NCBI GenBank assembly: GCA_018287875.1
Contig: JAGVVL010000018.1
Location: 2,534,501-2,598,500 of the forward strand
Length of the DNA stretch: 64,000 bases
From: Nigrospora sphaerica
Taxonomy: Eukaryota > Ascomycota > Sordariomycetes > Amphisphaeriales > Apiosporaceae
Direction of reading: 5' to 3'
Shown here: positions 12,754-26,588 of the stretch, one piece after another
Layout of the letters: each line of letters begins with the position of its first letter
How positions within the stretch are numbered: position 1 is the stretch's first letter
Translations under genes and position numbers: made by a program
The notes under the pieces: model-generated
Databases searched by the model: none
What the model was told of the DNA's origin: nothing
The model's input: only the letters and a program-made list of their open reading frames with translations

Positions 12754-13253
12754 GACTCGCCTGTATTGATGATACATGCCAATCCCCGTGCTAACGGGGA
12801 GGACAGCGATGGACGAGCGCGTGCCGTCTGAGAGGGTGGCGGCGATGGGTGACCACTGGACGCCCAACCACGGCCTGGCGTTTCATGGTTTTCGTCGGCG
12901 AGCGACAGCCGGATGCGATTTGTCTCTCATCGAAGTGTTTGATGACTTTTCCGGGCTCTGATCCCCGGCACAACGCTTTCGCAAGTATCGCCCAAAAGGG
13001 TAAAGCTCGTAAGATGCAAGACCCACTGCCGAGCGGCCGGGTAGTCCCCACTCGATCTTCCCACCCACTTTTTATTTTTTTCCCCCCTCCTCTTCCCTTC
13101 GATTTCAACTCCCAAGTAATTCCGTCGCGCGGATGTGAGACTGGTCAGTCGCCCGCTATGGCAGCTGGGGCGCACGCAGGGGAGGGAACAAACAGGGCCC
13201 ACCGAAGCTGCGTGAGATGCGGTTGGAGCTATGCAGGGCAGGGGACTGTGCGT

Positions 13254-13257
<4 letters not shown>

Positions 13258-13291
<34 letters not shown>
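13258..13291. repeat. (CT)n microsatellite
   Basis: Uninterrupted CT dinucleotide tract of about 34 bp within a broader CT-rich region on the + strand. Such tracts are common in fungal promoters and leaders; no gene is assigned here. Confidence 0.9.
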
Positions 13292-13294
<3 letters not shown>

Positions 13295-16200
13295 TCTCCC
13301 AGACTATCTCCCTTCCCCTCTGCTTCTCCCTACCTATCCGCCCCCTTTCGTCCGCTTCTCCCCACCATTTGGTCCCCGAGGCATCTTTCGCCAGCACGTG
13401 GGTCCTTACCCAGCTTCCCAGTTCCCACCCAACGGTGAAGCGGCCCACAAGGCACACCCACTTGTACATGGGTCCGTTGTCTGCCCATGCACGACGACGC
13501 CGACGATGGCTGCCGTCGGCTGTTACGGGGTTGTTGCAGTCGTCACGCGTGGACAGGGCTCGACGGGAACTGCCTATCGGCCCCGCTGCCGTCTGGAAAT
13601 TCGACAGAAACACGATTTATCCGCTCGGCCCCGGTACGGCATGGATGACATGGCAATGTATGCTGTGGAGAGAGGACGCGCGGGTATGAAATCCAGCAGG
13701 AAGGGCCCACAGAAGCAACAGAGGAAGTCGACCAAAAAAACAAATCCATGCACCCGGCCCAAGCGACGGCACCAATGACCGGCAGTGTCCGAAACTGCTG
13801 CCGTTGGTAAATGTAACCCAATCTCACGGGAGGTCAACGACCTGGCTGCTCGATCGGGCCTAGTTACGATTATCTACACGGCCCTGACTGTCCACACGGC
13901 ACATGTCCAGGCCGCCATTCCCAGCTCATCCCGTCAGCCTATGGGTCCAGAGCTGCCACGACGGGTCTACGCGGGCATGCTATAATGTGACAGTGTGTAG
14001 GGAGTCGAGGGCGTTCGTTGGATCAACCTCGCTCGCCAAGCCTTTGTCGGTTATCGCTTAGCATGATACTTGGTGCAGATCCCGTCTGCAGCACCAATAT
14101 GCACAGGCGCTACGTAGCGCCGGGCGGTGTCGGCTGCACAGTACAGCCCGTCGCCGTCATCATTAGGGCCCCGCCGGCTGAGGAGCCTACGGGGCCGCCG
14201 GTAGTCAGAGACAGGTGCTGCAAGTCTCATCCGACGACCGACGACGCGTGCCGGGGCGGACGCGCGCGTTGCGTGCGTGCGCGCGCTTGGGAAGGATGCG
14301 ATTTCAAGTGTCGTTCACGAGTCTTGTTAGCTGCAGATGCGGCCCACTTTTGACGGTCCATGGCGTCCAATCGCAACTTTGCCGCTTCTAGCTCCTTTCG
14401 AGCCTCGCTTGTTCTGCACCTTACCGGCAACGTGGTACTGTACGCAACGCCAGAAGCCGCTGTTTCCTTGGCATGCGTGTATACACTAACCACCTAGTTA
14501 GGGGAGTAGCGCTAGTTGACCAGGCGTAGTACACGCACCAGCATCGCTCTCCCTTCACCAGGGATAGAGCCAGGCCCGCCGTAGCGTGGCCGGCTCCTCA
14601 AGGCAGCGCCTTCGACAATAGGCCAAACAACGCTTGCCGTAAAGTGTCCGGGTCGCGAGCGATCGTCACTGACGGCATACGGACTCCGGAAGATGCCGAG
14701 GGAAGGATATTTCCGCAAGATGTACCCTTGCGCTCCTAATAGTACTACGAGTAGAGAACAGGCCACCCGACCTCGGGTGCCCAGTAGTCAGGGTTCGTGA
14801 CAGGTCACACCCCCCCCCGGGCCCCCGACAACCATACGGCATAATGGAGGCGGCTCTAGCCGGCACGACACTGTTCATCCCTTCTGCAGCCGCCACTTGC
14901 TTTCGTTGGGGGCGACGACAGCCGGACGGGCGGAGTTGGCGCAGAGCTGGGCCCGTATGATTCGGTTTCAGCGCCAGACAGCACGATCAAACACGAAATC
15001 CGTCTCGCTGAGTTCGGACGCCACGCGTGCGCATTGGTTCTCGGCTGACTTGCAACAGGGACACTTCCGGCTCGTAAACTGACAGTCTTGGTTGTCACCC
15101 CCCTTCAAGGATGATGCAACTTGACAGCCCAGTTCGGGGCAACACAACTCTGCACATTGGCTCAGATAGCCCGCCGTCCCAAGAGCCCGTCCTTTATCCC
15201 TGGACGCGCGCAAAAGCAAGTAGCGGCCGCTGCCAGTGCTTTTGCCTGTGTCCGCTAGCGTCGGGGCGTTTTGGGCACGAGGTCGTCTCGTACATAAGAG
15301 AGGTATGTACTGGCCCAGCTTGCCCAGCTCGGCGGCACGTGGGGCTTAACCAGAAGCAGACCGTCTCACGAAAGGCGGCCTACATGCGTGAACACACCAA
15401 TCGATGTACGGACTGTGCGTACGCCACGCACCGCCTGAGGCGAGAAGCTACACGCACTGCATATACCCCAGCGGAGCTGCGTGCGTCCCTACAGGGCCAC
15501 CTGCCCACTCACTTGTGTGCCGAAATCCGCAAATAAACGTCGGACGAGGCCGTCGAGAGGATATCTTCGCCGCCGGCACACAAGAAGCACGGGCTATTGA
15601 AAGCTTGCTGCCAAACCGGGCAACTACAAGCGGTCTCGTATCGTGGAGTGATGCTGCAGACCTACCTCTCTTGATGCGCTGTCAACCAGAGGTTCACGGC
15701 CATTTCTTAGACCCCCGAGGCTTCCAAAGGCTCATGAAGTGACACGTACTCAAAAGAGGTAAGTGAGTATTTAGCTACCTAATCTGGTACTGGAAGGGAA
15801 CTTACTGCCTATTGCAACTTAGTACAGTGGCGGGATATCGCGGGAATGACACCCTCCTCTTGCGCATCCACCTGGATGTTGTTCATTTGCACCAGCCTGG
15901 AGAAGGCAAGGTGAACGAGGCAGAGAGCAACCCGCCCTGTGCCCCCCCTCGCCGGTGCACAACCGATCTCCGAGGGGTGCGCATTTCCGACCCGGCCATC
16001 GGGCGAGCGGACGAGCCATGTTTCGATGTTTCCTCCTGAAAACTGCCCAAGTTGGGGACGTATGGTTCCTCCTGAATGTTGCCCACGTTTCAACACGACC
16101 TGGTGCCCGCCTCCACGGTACCGGATCCTTTCCTCCCGCGGCCCTTCCTTTCACCGGCCGCTTACTCAAAAGCTAAAATTACTTGGATCCATACCAGGGA

Positions 16201-17498
16201 GCGGGAAACCGCGCTCTCAATGACACATCCGTCGCAAGGCTATTACGTCCTACGTACGGCCTAATTAATTGCCCAAGTTGCCAACATTCTCTACCTTAGG
16301 TCCTGCTAATTATCACTATCACTGCCGCCAGCGACACCTAATAAGTTAAGTATGCAACGGACTATTCCATTACTTCGCCCCACACCCCTTCTTTCGCCAA
16401 GGTTCCGCAGCGTCGTGCGCACCCATTCCGCTGTTAATGGGACATCGCACCTCGGTTGCTCACAGGGCTCATTACTCACGGGGAAATAAAACACCCTCCC
16501 CGTCATCTCCAGACCGAGGGCAAAAAGGGCGGCGGCGATGGATGCCAAGCGCGTGGTTCGAGCGGGGACGGGCGCCCGCCGATCTCTCCTCCCCGGTCGT
16601 CTTCATCTTACCCAGCGCAGGGCTGTCGGGACCCCGGCCGCGGAGCCTCGGGCGCCATTTCCCGGGGGCGGTGGCACAGCGGCGTCTTTCTTGTAGGGCA
16701 ATGCACGAGAGCGTTGCCCCGAAATCCTCCGAACCGGTCCCTACCTACCTAACCTTAAGTTCGGGTGAGATTTCCCCTTCCTTGGGGACATTTCCCCCTT
16801 TTTTCCTTCTCCGCGAAGGGAGAACTCAGGACCCAAAGATGCCCAGGACGGGTCGGCCAGGGGGTGAGTGCCACAACACGGGAACACTCCGTTCGAGTCT
16901 CTTGCCCCGGATTACTACGTACCTACCTACCGACATTACCTACTCGGCCAAGCGAGCAGTAGGTGCTCATGCCACCCTCTCCAGTGTTTGCATCGGTTCG
17001 CGCATGCTCCTTGCCGGCTGGCACTGGGTGCGAAAACCGTTCGAGGGTGGGCGCGTCCCGGGAAGGCCTTTGTTGCGTTGCGAGTTTCCTGCCATCCAAC
17101 GGGAGAGTGTTCCGCTCGGCCCTGCCGCCTCGTTCGGCGCTGCTGCTGTGGCACCCCGAGCGTCAGTTAACGTTCGGCATCATGGGCCCCGAGTGACGGC
17201 GGCATGCAGAGTGAAGACTGGCCGAGCGCCGCGTCCGGACCAAGATGAAAACGGGTTGGTATTGATTATCAGGCAAACAAAACAAAAATGCTGTCGTAAC
17301 GATGGTATCCTTGGAACAGCTGCACGAAAGTCTTGCAGAAAGGCACCGACAATAATATCCTTCGCATGTTTCTCAACCCCTCGTCCCGCTGGAGGCCCTA
17401 AGAGGCCGGCGGGCCCAACAGATGCGTTGGCACACGCATTCCTCTCAACACAAGCTTGGCCCGCAACGGTCGCTGGGACACGGCAAGGTCTCGCCGCC

Positions 17499-19252
17499 TC
17501 AGTACCGATACATGGGCCCCTTTTTCTTCTGCGGTGTGGTGTTATAGATATCATCGCTTTCCTCGGGCACCCGCTCGTTGGCACCACTGACAGCGCCGTG
17601 CATGGCCTCTTTACCGAGGGCGCTTTCCTGTCTCCCGAGGTAGCTCGGCGTGGCGTTGAAACCGGGATGGTAGGGCTCATGGGCAAACCTGGGTTCATCG
17701 TCCTGATATCTCGACGCCGAGCTCTTGCCACCGCCGGACCCCGAGCCCGAGCCACCAGCTCTTCCATTAGCAGTCGCCTCGGGCCGCGGGTCCGCAAATG
17801 GGTCCTCCGAGGCCCTCGGGGTGTTGGGCCCGGAGGGCCTGGCCAGGAGGTCGTCGTACTCTCTCTCCTTGCCCTTCCCGTTGCGCCGGGGCGGCATGGG
17901 CGGCGGCTCGTAGTCGTCATCACTGTCTGGGGCTTCGGGTGCTGGGGAGGGGCGCCGCGAGGAACCGACACCGTTGGATTGCGGCACCGCCAGGACAGGG
18001 GTCGATTCCTCCGACGCCGGCGTCCCGACGCCGAGCTGCTTCTTCGCGTTGAGCAGCGCTCGCTGATGCAGGCTCAGGGCGGCCTGCAGTTGTTCGTTGG
18101 TGTCAATCATGCTCTCCATGGTGTCGTTATCCGGTGCCGGGTCCTCGGCCGACATGTACTTTTGTATACTGCGCGAGGCGGTGGTGCAACGGTCGGCAAA
18201 TTCTTTGATCAAGTCGTTGTCCAGAATCTCTCCGGGCGCCGTGTTCGTGACTACCTGCTGTAGGAGCTTGGCCGACGTTCGCGCCTCTTCCAAGCGGCTG
18301 GCCAGCTCGACGGCATCGGGCAGCTTGTGACTGTGTTGGTTCCGCGCAAAGTAATTTTGCGAATGGGGGTTCGCTACGAACGGCTGGGCGTGCATCATCT
18401 GCGGGGGAGGCTGTTGTTGCTGCTGCATGTGCCGTGGCTGGCGGTAAATTCCCCATGTAAGCAGGCGGGCAGCAGAAGGCGAGGATGTCAGTGACGAGTC
18501 GGTCAGACCTACCTGCGACTTTTGCGCCTTTTCCTTTTCCTTCTTCCACATTTCGATAAGGGGGACGAGCCCTTCGTCGTAGCTCTTTGTGGCCTCGAAG
18601 ACGCTTAGAGTCTCGAAGAGCATCTGATCGACTTGCTGAGAGCGACGGGCGCGCAGCAGTTCTTTCACAGTGTCGACGAATTTCTGATCGATGTTTCTCG
18701 TGAAGGTCGGGCCGGGGTTGTCGGCCAAGATGCGCATCAGCATCAGGGCGTTGTACTGGCAGGTTGGTTTAGACCAATAATCCTTCTTCAAGTACTTGCG
18801 GATCAGGTAGGCGCATTCGGCGGCGGCCTGTGGCGACGACTCGGCAGACTCAACGATGGGGGGGAGGTAGAGGACTTCGTCGCCCGAGTTGTTGGGAGCG
18901 CTGGATTCGCAGAATGCTATCTGGGAAGGAGGAGACTCGCGGTCAGCACAGCACGCGGCGGCGGCCCCCCGGTACATGTATGCGCCGGCGCAACGCAGCA
19001 GGCCATGCACACGGGGATCAAGACCGGCATCGGCAGGGACATACCACGCTGCGGCCAGCGATGGCCTCAGGGCCGTCTCCCCGCCGGTCGGTTGAGTCGG
19101 GAGCTCCAGAAGCTACAGGACAGGGGAGAATAGGGTCAGCCTTGTGGAAGGGGTCGAGCAGGAGCGCGGGAGGGGTGCGTACCGCTGCTGGTATTCTTGC
19201 GCCGGATGGTGCCCAGCACCTTGCCCATCTTGAGCGACTTCATGGCGCCCAT
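17499..19252 (-). CDS. VHS-GAT domain trafficking adaptor
   Basis: Four exons: 19252-19183, 19112-19045, 18920-18513 and 18437-17499, giving 494 residues. Introns: 19182-19113 (GTACGC...TGTAG), 19044-18921 (GTATGT...CCCAG) and 18512-18438 (GTAGGT...GCCAG). Phases join correctly. Residues about 38-182 form a VHS-like helical domain (IAFCESSAPNN, ADNPGPTFTRN, MWKKEKEKAQ). After a glutamine/proline linker, about 218-308 form a GAT domain (LPDAVELASRLEEA through ALLNAKKQLG). The C-terminal half is disordered and proline-rich, has a DPF-containing segment and ends in a basic tail. Proteins of this type bind ubiquitinated cargo and membrane-traffic partners at endosomes or the Golgi (GGA, Tom1 and Lsb5-like families). 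The exact orthologue is uncertain. The start could be ATG 19252 or 19243. Confidence 0.85.
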
Positions 19253-22200
19253 GGAAGCTTCGTCTTGGCCGTGCCGAACTCTGCTTGGATGGGAGGGAGA
19301 ACGGGGGAACGGTGGTGATGAGGCGCGGTGGATGGTTTTCAAGCGCCCCGACGGTCCTGGTGCCAGCCAGGCAGCACAATTAAGGTGGTGGATCGTCGGT
19401 CCCCCCTCGGGATGGGACCCGTCGTCGCGCCTTCGGCGAGGGTGGAGTGGGCGAGCCCAGGGCAGCGAAAATACCGGAACTGGCCGTGTATTGGGTACTA
19501 AGGGCCGTCAGTGCCACGAGCGAAGGCGACGATGCGTTCTAAGTGGGCGGGTTTTGGCTTCCGGCAGGATTGACGTTGTCGGCTGGGGTCGCGCCGTCGT
19601 CTCGTTTTGTTGCGGCGGTGATCCAAAGGGCAAAAAGCGGAGGGTGTTTTATGTTAGTAGTACTTGTTATTTAGAGGTTGGCGGCGGTGGTCGTGACCTC
19701 GGGGAAGCGGGACTAAACTTAGGCAGCTACCACGGACAGATCTGCTAACTAGTGTGTACTTGGATATACAGGCCACGGGGGGCGCAATATGGGATGGACT
19801 GCATGCATTCAAGTACAGCATGTACCTGCTTATTGGGGTCCGGGGTCCTTGTCTGACAAGCTCGTTGCCGTCGGTCCATATGCGGGATAGCGCGCAGTCG
19901 GAAAAAGCGAACCACCCAGATGGATGGATGGGCTCTTTCTCGATGCGACAATCTGCGACGGACCAGAAGAGGGGAGGGTCGTTTTGGGTATGCCGTCTTT
20001 GTACGTTAAGCACATAATGTAGCCCATCCGCTCCAACGGGCGGGCCCCGCGAACCAACTGGCATTGATCACCACCCACTGTTTACGTACTCCGCTGCAAC
20101 GTACAAATGCGGCCCCCCAGGGCTCTCCCTCTACCATACTTTGTATATCCACGAGAGTCTCGGTGGACTCTGGCCCGAATAACAGCCTCTGACCGCGCGT
20201 CGTTTTCGCTTGTCGCTGCCCTCACGTATCATCGCGGTGTGTCCGTCGACTGCTGACATTTCACTCGGCATCAGCGGCCAAGAAATAAACTCCCCCCTCC
20301 CTCCGACCGCCCCGCTCAGCCCCAACGTTCCACGCAACGCGGGGCCCACGAGACAGAGAGACACGCGCCAGAGACGCCCATCGTCCACACGGGACGATAG
20401 GATGTCGCGGTGGCGGAGCCGGCCCTTGACGCGTCTACCTCGTCCCATGCCGCGGGCCGTTGCTAATGGCTGCCCATTCAATTCAAAACTGCGGCGCGCC
20501 ACTAAAGCAAAATAGTGATTCGCTTGACATCTTGGTCAAGTTTTCACGCTAACGCTCGGCACTGGTGTTGACGGGCCTGAGCCTTGAAAGTAGGGTGTGA
20601 TCCCTTGACTTGATTGACGGCCCCAGCAGTATCTGTAATGAAGGCTGGTATCACATGTCCATTTCCCGTTGCCAAATACATCACGCTTAACAGTCGGTCA
20701 CTTGGGCTCTGGCACGTACGCGGCTTGCTGGCCGTCGCCACCTCTACGGCACTTGTGCGTTTTTGCCTATTTCGATGCCTTCTTCCGTGGCCCTTGGAAT
20801 GGCACTCGTCGAGGATAGGCATGTTCCCACACGTGAAAATGGAGGCGTCCATGAAGGACGACGCCACGACGCCACGAATCGCCTATCCAGGGCCCTTGTC
20901 CGCTCGGAACACCCTCACGATGGCGTTACCAGAACAAAAACTGCGCTGGCAAATAACCACAGCTCGTGATTAGACTCGTGGCGTACCTCTCGTTTCCCGT
21001 GCTGGACCCAAAACAGGACTTTAAGTTCGGGAATACATTCCGGGTCGAGCCCCGGCGAAATACTTTTTGCATGGCACTCTTGTGTTAAGCAGTTCGGAAG
21101 GCGGGTGGACGTCTGCTTTCAGGCCCTCTTTCACTTCCATGGCTCGATACCCCTATTGCTTAGGCATTCTGTCTACGGACATCTACAGCACGTCAATACC
21201 TATACGTCAAATAAGTGCAAGAAGGTTTCTCGTTCTGTACCCAATTCCTCCTTAACTGAAACGGCGCCATCGTCCACCCAAGTAGCCGTCTGGAGCCATA
21301 TCACTATAAGTGCATTTCGTCTCGGAAGGGAAGGCTCTCCTGAGGGCGGGCTGGGACGCTGATACCCGTTTTTCGATATGGCTGCCTCGCTTTCAACATA
21401 CGAGGGAATGACTGATCCGGCAGAGGAGACCATTCGAATAATGCGCCAGAGTGAGCAACGATATGGAGGCATAATCCAGCGACGGAATCCAGCTATGCCA
21501 CCGAATGCTTTTGCGGGAAAAGCTCACAAAAGAGCCCACGCCGCCGTGATGAGCCGGCGGGCCGGCAGGGTTTGTAGACAGCTGCTTGAATATATACCGA
21601 TTCCAGCTCCTATGCCTTTGGATAATTTCAGGGCTGCCTGGCCTCGCCTGAGAGTATGCCGCCAGCCAGAGACGGATCGTAGGGCGCTTCGAATGCTGTT
21701 ATGGGCGCACATGCGACCCCGCAACGACTTGGGCCTTTTTACCAATCAGTACCGGGCGCCACACAGTTCACGATGGGCTATCGATACGTCTTGCCGAGGT
21801 ATCTTTCAAGCTGCCCACCCTTCCACCAACTCCGGGGTGCTGTGTTAAGCTGGTTCTGCATGGTTGACAATATCAGAAAAGAGGCCCAATGGATAAGTGT
21901 TTTCGCAGAAATTGGAATCCTTCAGTGCACTAACAACTTTCTCGATACTAGGTTCATGTAAGAGCCGTTGTATATTGCTTTTCCGTAGCTAGATATGTAT
22001 TTACGCAGGGAGTATGCCGAGACCGGTATACCATCGATGGCTTGCTCGGACGGAGGGGGGAAACATTCGCAATGGGTGTTTTCTGCCCAAACGCCCGCCC
22101 TTGAAGATTGTGGAGTATATACACTGCATCGGTAGGTGGTCGCACATACGTCCATCGCCTTCTAGGCCGCCGTTGTATTCCGATACCTGACGGATATCTA

Positions 22201-25200
22201 CCCTCAGAATGGCTGGGGATGGCACAGGTGCAGGACGTCCGAGTTCGGAAGCCTTGAGCTGTTTGGTTTTCAGGTCCAGCCAATAGAATATCCGGTATGG
22301 CATCGACCCCGTCCGAGGACTATCCATCCATGCCTAGAAACAAGCCGACGCCAAGGCGGCATGGTTGACGACTCTTTACAAAGGAATCACTGCTGGAGGG
22401 CTTTTTCCCGGCGGGGGACGGAAGTAAGTACTCATGGCAATTGCCCACGACCGAAAGAGTTCCTGCCTATGCCTCGGGCCGGTCCAGCGTAGTATACTGA
22501 ACTACGACTGTCATGGTGCCGGCAGTCACAAATGGCGGTCTTCGGATTAAAATGAGGCGAGAAGGAGCAGACATAACGCGTAGCCGAGTGAAGTGGGCGG
22601 ACGGCCTTCTCAATGGCTTGTTGAGAAAACAGGCCTGGCCGCGGGGGTTACAGGTTACAGGGCCAGGTTTGCCAATGTATCTGGTGCGCCTTTACAGGGT
22701 TAGTGCCAGCTATAAATGACGCGTTTTCGAGAATCATAGGAGGCACGGAAATGTTTGCCTTTTAGCCATCCTGTTTTGGCTGGCCAGAGCGAAGGCATCT
22801 CGGGCTTGAGAGCTACGGCCCGGCTTACAGGGGGCAGGCACACGAGTTCCGGGCTGTTTGTACGGGGCTCAACTCCACTAACAGGTGGCCAGTCGGTAGG
22901 GTAAGAATGGAAGCTGAGTACTCCAACAGAGCAGAGCACCACAAAACCTACCATTAACTCTGCAGGTGAGCCCAGGACAAGAGCCGGCTCTTTGGCCTGC
23001 AGCAAAGACGCGAGAAAACCATGCTTGGATTGACAAGGTCGGTATTTGTAAGCTGGGCCATTATAGAATGCATTTCAAGCTGCCTCAGGGCCACGGTCAT
23101 GACCTTTCTCGATCTTGGCGGAACTCGGCCGTGGTGCCATGGCGACGAATCATACCACCGCCATGGCTGGGAACGTGGCTTTGCCGCCCTACACGTCTAC
23201 TTACACACGTATCGATACAGCAGAAGACGCACCGAACGCGCAAGCCCGGAAACATGCTGGACTAGAACCTTTCCATCCGACCTGGCAGAGATCAAAGCCC
23301 AAGACAGTACGCGATGTATTGCCTCATCAGAGCGCTCCAAGCTCTCCAAGTCCCGCGGAAGCCGACCAAGCAGTCCGCCCCCGAGCAACCGCCGTGTAGG
23401 AACGCCTCGATGGTAGCTACTTGCGTCATTCCTGGGACGCGTCCAATGACGCCGATAGACCTTGGCATTTTGTTCCACCCCTTTGCAGGCGGGCATGAGG
23501 ATGTTGGGGTTCGTTCCACGCGGGTCGCTCCTCCGGTCTATATTTATCAGCAGTCTCACAACGGGCCACATGCCGCTCACTGGACCAGGCCGACCGAACC
23601 GGGGCGTCAAGGACCGAAGATAAGTGGCGAGACTGCTTCAATGCGTTTTGTTCTCTGGACGACCAGTCTGCTGGACGCTGATGGGGTATCAAGCTCTACG
23701 TTGAGCCTGCATCCGTGCTCTTGAAGCTGTATCGCCAACCCCGACCAGAGAGCGTGGACTACAAAAATGGTTGGTCCGTATTCCATTCCTTCTCAGGGGG
23801 AGACGCAAAGTAGATCCTGCGTATTCTAGCAATTCTGCAGGCTATTAGATACTACTCAGGGGAAACCAACCCCTCCTTTAATATCGACGCCTGTGTGTCG
23901 CGGTCGGGCACCCGATGACCGTAGGTGGCCCATGGGGCTGGTAGTTCCGTTCCCAACCAAGGGCCGACTCGGTATGGGAAAAGCCGTGGTTACACTGTGG
24001 CGAGGTCGGGTTTGAAGTGAAAAATGGAGGGATCCTCGGTAGCAGAGTCGTCTTGGTGGTGGAATTGAGGGCTCTGTGGACTCGCTGGCACACAATCATC
24101 CTGTGGGAAGATGTCTCCTTGTCCGAAGTACGACCTGTTCCGGCTGGCCCCGGCGGAAGGCCGAAACTGGGAAAACCCGAAACTGGGATTTGAAAAGGAT
24201 GAGAATTCTCCGGCGGCACTTCCGACGCCGTAGGTGCATGGTGGTTTTGAAATATAGTCTCGTGGCTGCCACGTGCACCTCCGGAGTCTAGTAGTACTCT
24301 ACATCGTGCATGCCAATCATGAGAATCCGGCGAGCTCGTTCCAAAACCTCTCGCAGAAACTTGCACGCTCGTCCATGTCAAGACTACTGCATGGCTTGGT
24401 TGACATTGCAGCACTGCGTGCAATAAGACACGGTGGTTGGGTTAGCGCCTGGCCGGCGGTCGAGACGAATCTTGCCACTCATATATCCCAAGACCGATAT
24501 CGTTGATGACTTGGATATCTCACGGGCGGCCGGACGGCCCCAATGGCCAAGCCAGTCTGTACCGAGAAAGAAACAAAAGCATACAGAAGACGTTTTCCGG
24601 GGCTCGGGAGGGCATGCCAGTGTCTCCTCGCCGAGTGTCAAGATCACCGGCGGGCTGACGTCGGAGTGCACATCTGCCCAAGCACCATCCTAGCCTGACA
24701 TCCACAGGTGACTGACTATTTGGACTCGGAGCATCTCGAGGGCGAAAAGGGCATCGGGGATCGGACCGGTGCCAACAACCTTGGGCCTCGCGGGGGCGGC
24801 CAGGGCAGTTTCTTGTGGATGAGCCGGGTCAGGTCTCACTTACAGGGGGACCATGATAGTGTTGCTAGTCGTCGGCGACCGATCCCCCTCCACATTGCAT
24901 GCTCCACCAAAAAGATAAACCTCACATCCGTGCCGCTGCCAGCCCAGAAGAGTTGGTGATGGGTAATGAATTGCATGACAGCACTCCAGGTGATCCCCCA
25001 CAACGCCGTCTCGCAAAGGGGGGATGGGCACCGGGAGAGCGAGTGTGTTGCCAGAAGAGCTAGCTGATAGTTCGCGGCGTCCAGCAAGCTGCAGTGGTCA
25101 CCTTATCCGTGGCCGTGTGATGCCCACAAGGATAGCAATGCGCAAGGGAGGGAGGAACTCGGAGAGCAAGCGCCCCGCCGGCCAGGAGAGGGCTCAAAGA

Positions 25201-25300
25201 CGGCTACATGGCGTTCCATGGCGTGTGAGGGTTTGCCGTACCCGTACTGGGCGGGCCATAGGCGCGCGGACGACTCGCTGGCCCCGAGTGTCCGTTGGGT
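19253..25300. other. Long gene-free stretch
   Basis: About 6 kb between the divergently oriented VHS-GAT and ash1 genes. Its composition is less GC-rich than that of the flanking genes. Several frames of 100-180 codons exist (for example + 21378-21848 and - 23878-24423), but I see no domain, codon pattern or splice structure that makes any of them convincing. No transposon remnant is recognisable. It may be long regulatory DNA, decayed sequence, or carry lineage-specific genes I cannot identify. Confidence 0.45.
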
Positions 25301-25499
25301 TGTACGTCTGTCGGGCTGCATCTCGAAAGCAGCGATGTCGAGACAGGGGAGGAAGAAGGTCCAAGTCGGGGGCCCCGGCCGGGTGCAACGGACAGTTGGG
25401 AAGAGAAGCAGACGTGTTTGCTGTCGGCGCTCGCCCTCGGTCTCCTCGTCTCCCTATCGTATCCCCGTCACCGGGGCAGCAAAGCACCAGGCACGGCCA

Positions 25500-26539
25500 T
25501 CCTTTGACCTCGATGCCCTTTCCGACTCTTGTCACTTCCGCGCCCATCCATCGCTCCCATATCAATCACCTGCCACCAACAACCCGGACCGGCCTGCCTT
25601 TTCCGCTCCCCATTCCACCAAACCACCTTTCCTCCAATCGCCGGGTAGACGAGTCCTCTCCCCTTTCTCCTTCACCTCACAACTCCTCCCCCTTCCAACA
25701 CTCCCCTTCTCTCACGTACACGCATTCCCGCCCGTGCTCTTTCTCACTCTCACGCGTCCGCACACCTCGCGGCTCCCTCTCGTCTCAGCCGCATGCGTGC
25801 ATTGCAAAACACCACCGCAACGGACCGATGACCTATCCGTCCACAAATCCACAAAACGGCCTGACCGATTGACGGCCCATGAATTTTTACGGCCGCCTTT
25901 TTGCTTTATAAAAAAAAAAAAGAGAGAGAACTGACAGACGCTCTGATCACCTCATCCATCCTCAACAGCCACCATCACCACCGTCGCCGTACCATCCGCA
26001 TATATGCCGCGTACGAGGTAGGTATCCATCTGCCGGACAAAAAGCCATCGCTCTCCGCGTGGCTATAGAAGCTGCCGCCAAGCCACGTCTCTCCGGCTTG
26101 CCTGCCCCCATCCGGGATCGGATATTGAAACGAGGCTTTCTTACCAGTTCCTCCTTTGTCCCATCAATTATACATGGGCATATGAGAACCGCGCTTTGGA
26201 CGTCTGTCTCAAACCTCGACCAATATTCTGCCCATATTCCTGCCGCCTTTTGGACCGGCCTACCCAACTTCTTCCCCACAAGTTCCGTCTGACATGGTGC
26301 CTGGCCATCATCAGCCTCCCACCCAAGACGACGACAACCATCAGTTCGCTCGGAGCTGAACGAAAACTACCTCACCTTACTTTTGCAGCCCTTGCCAGCA
26401 CAACCGCGACGGCCAGGACAGTAGACACAACCCGATACAGGTGCACGCACATCTGGGTTGTTTGCGTGCGAGTGTTGGTTGCTCATGCCTATTGGTTTAG
26501 GCCAACGAGCAGCCGCCTTTCAATCGACCACTCTTCTCT

Positions 26540-26588
<49 letters not shown>

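Larger units (their letters stand above)
11203..17498. other. Long gene-free stretch with microsatellites
   Basis: More than 6 kb without a supported gene. Visible structure is simple-sequence: (AC)n at 11662-11678, (GTC)n at about 12731-12753 and (CT)n at 13258-13291. The + strand between about 13060 and 13400 is strongly CT-rich, like a fungal leader, but I cannot attach a coding exon to it. A cysteine-rich minus-strand frame at about 14968-15219 lacks a convincing gene structure. The long + strand frame reaching in from 16437 is the antisense shadow of the VHS-GAT gene. Confidence 0.5.

Noticed and set aside
14856..15219. Cysteine-rich minus-strand frame
   Set aside because: No start in good context, no signal peptide, no splice structure, and overlapping frames are equally long.
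16437..18263. 608-codon + strand frame
   Set aside because: It lies antisense over the VHS-GAT gene, whose minus-strand exons have clear domains and splice sites; the long antisense frame follows from the GC-rich codon use.
24384..25031. Two minus-strand frames with a GTAAGT between them
   Set aside because: The available acceptors do not join the frames in phase, and neither part matches a family I recognise.
25024..25934. Two long + strand frames upstream of ash1
   Set aside because: They translate CT-rich leader sequence and overlap in different phases with no domain.
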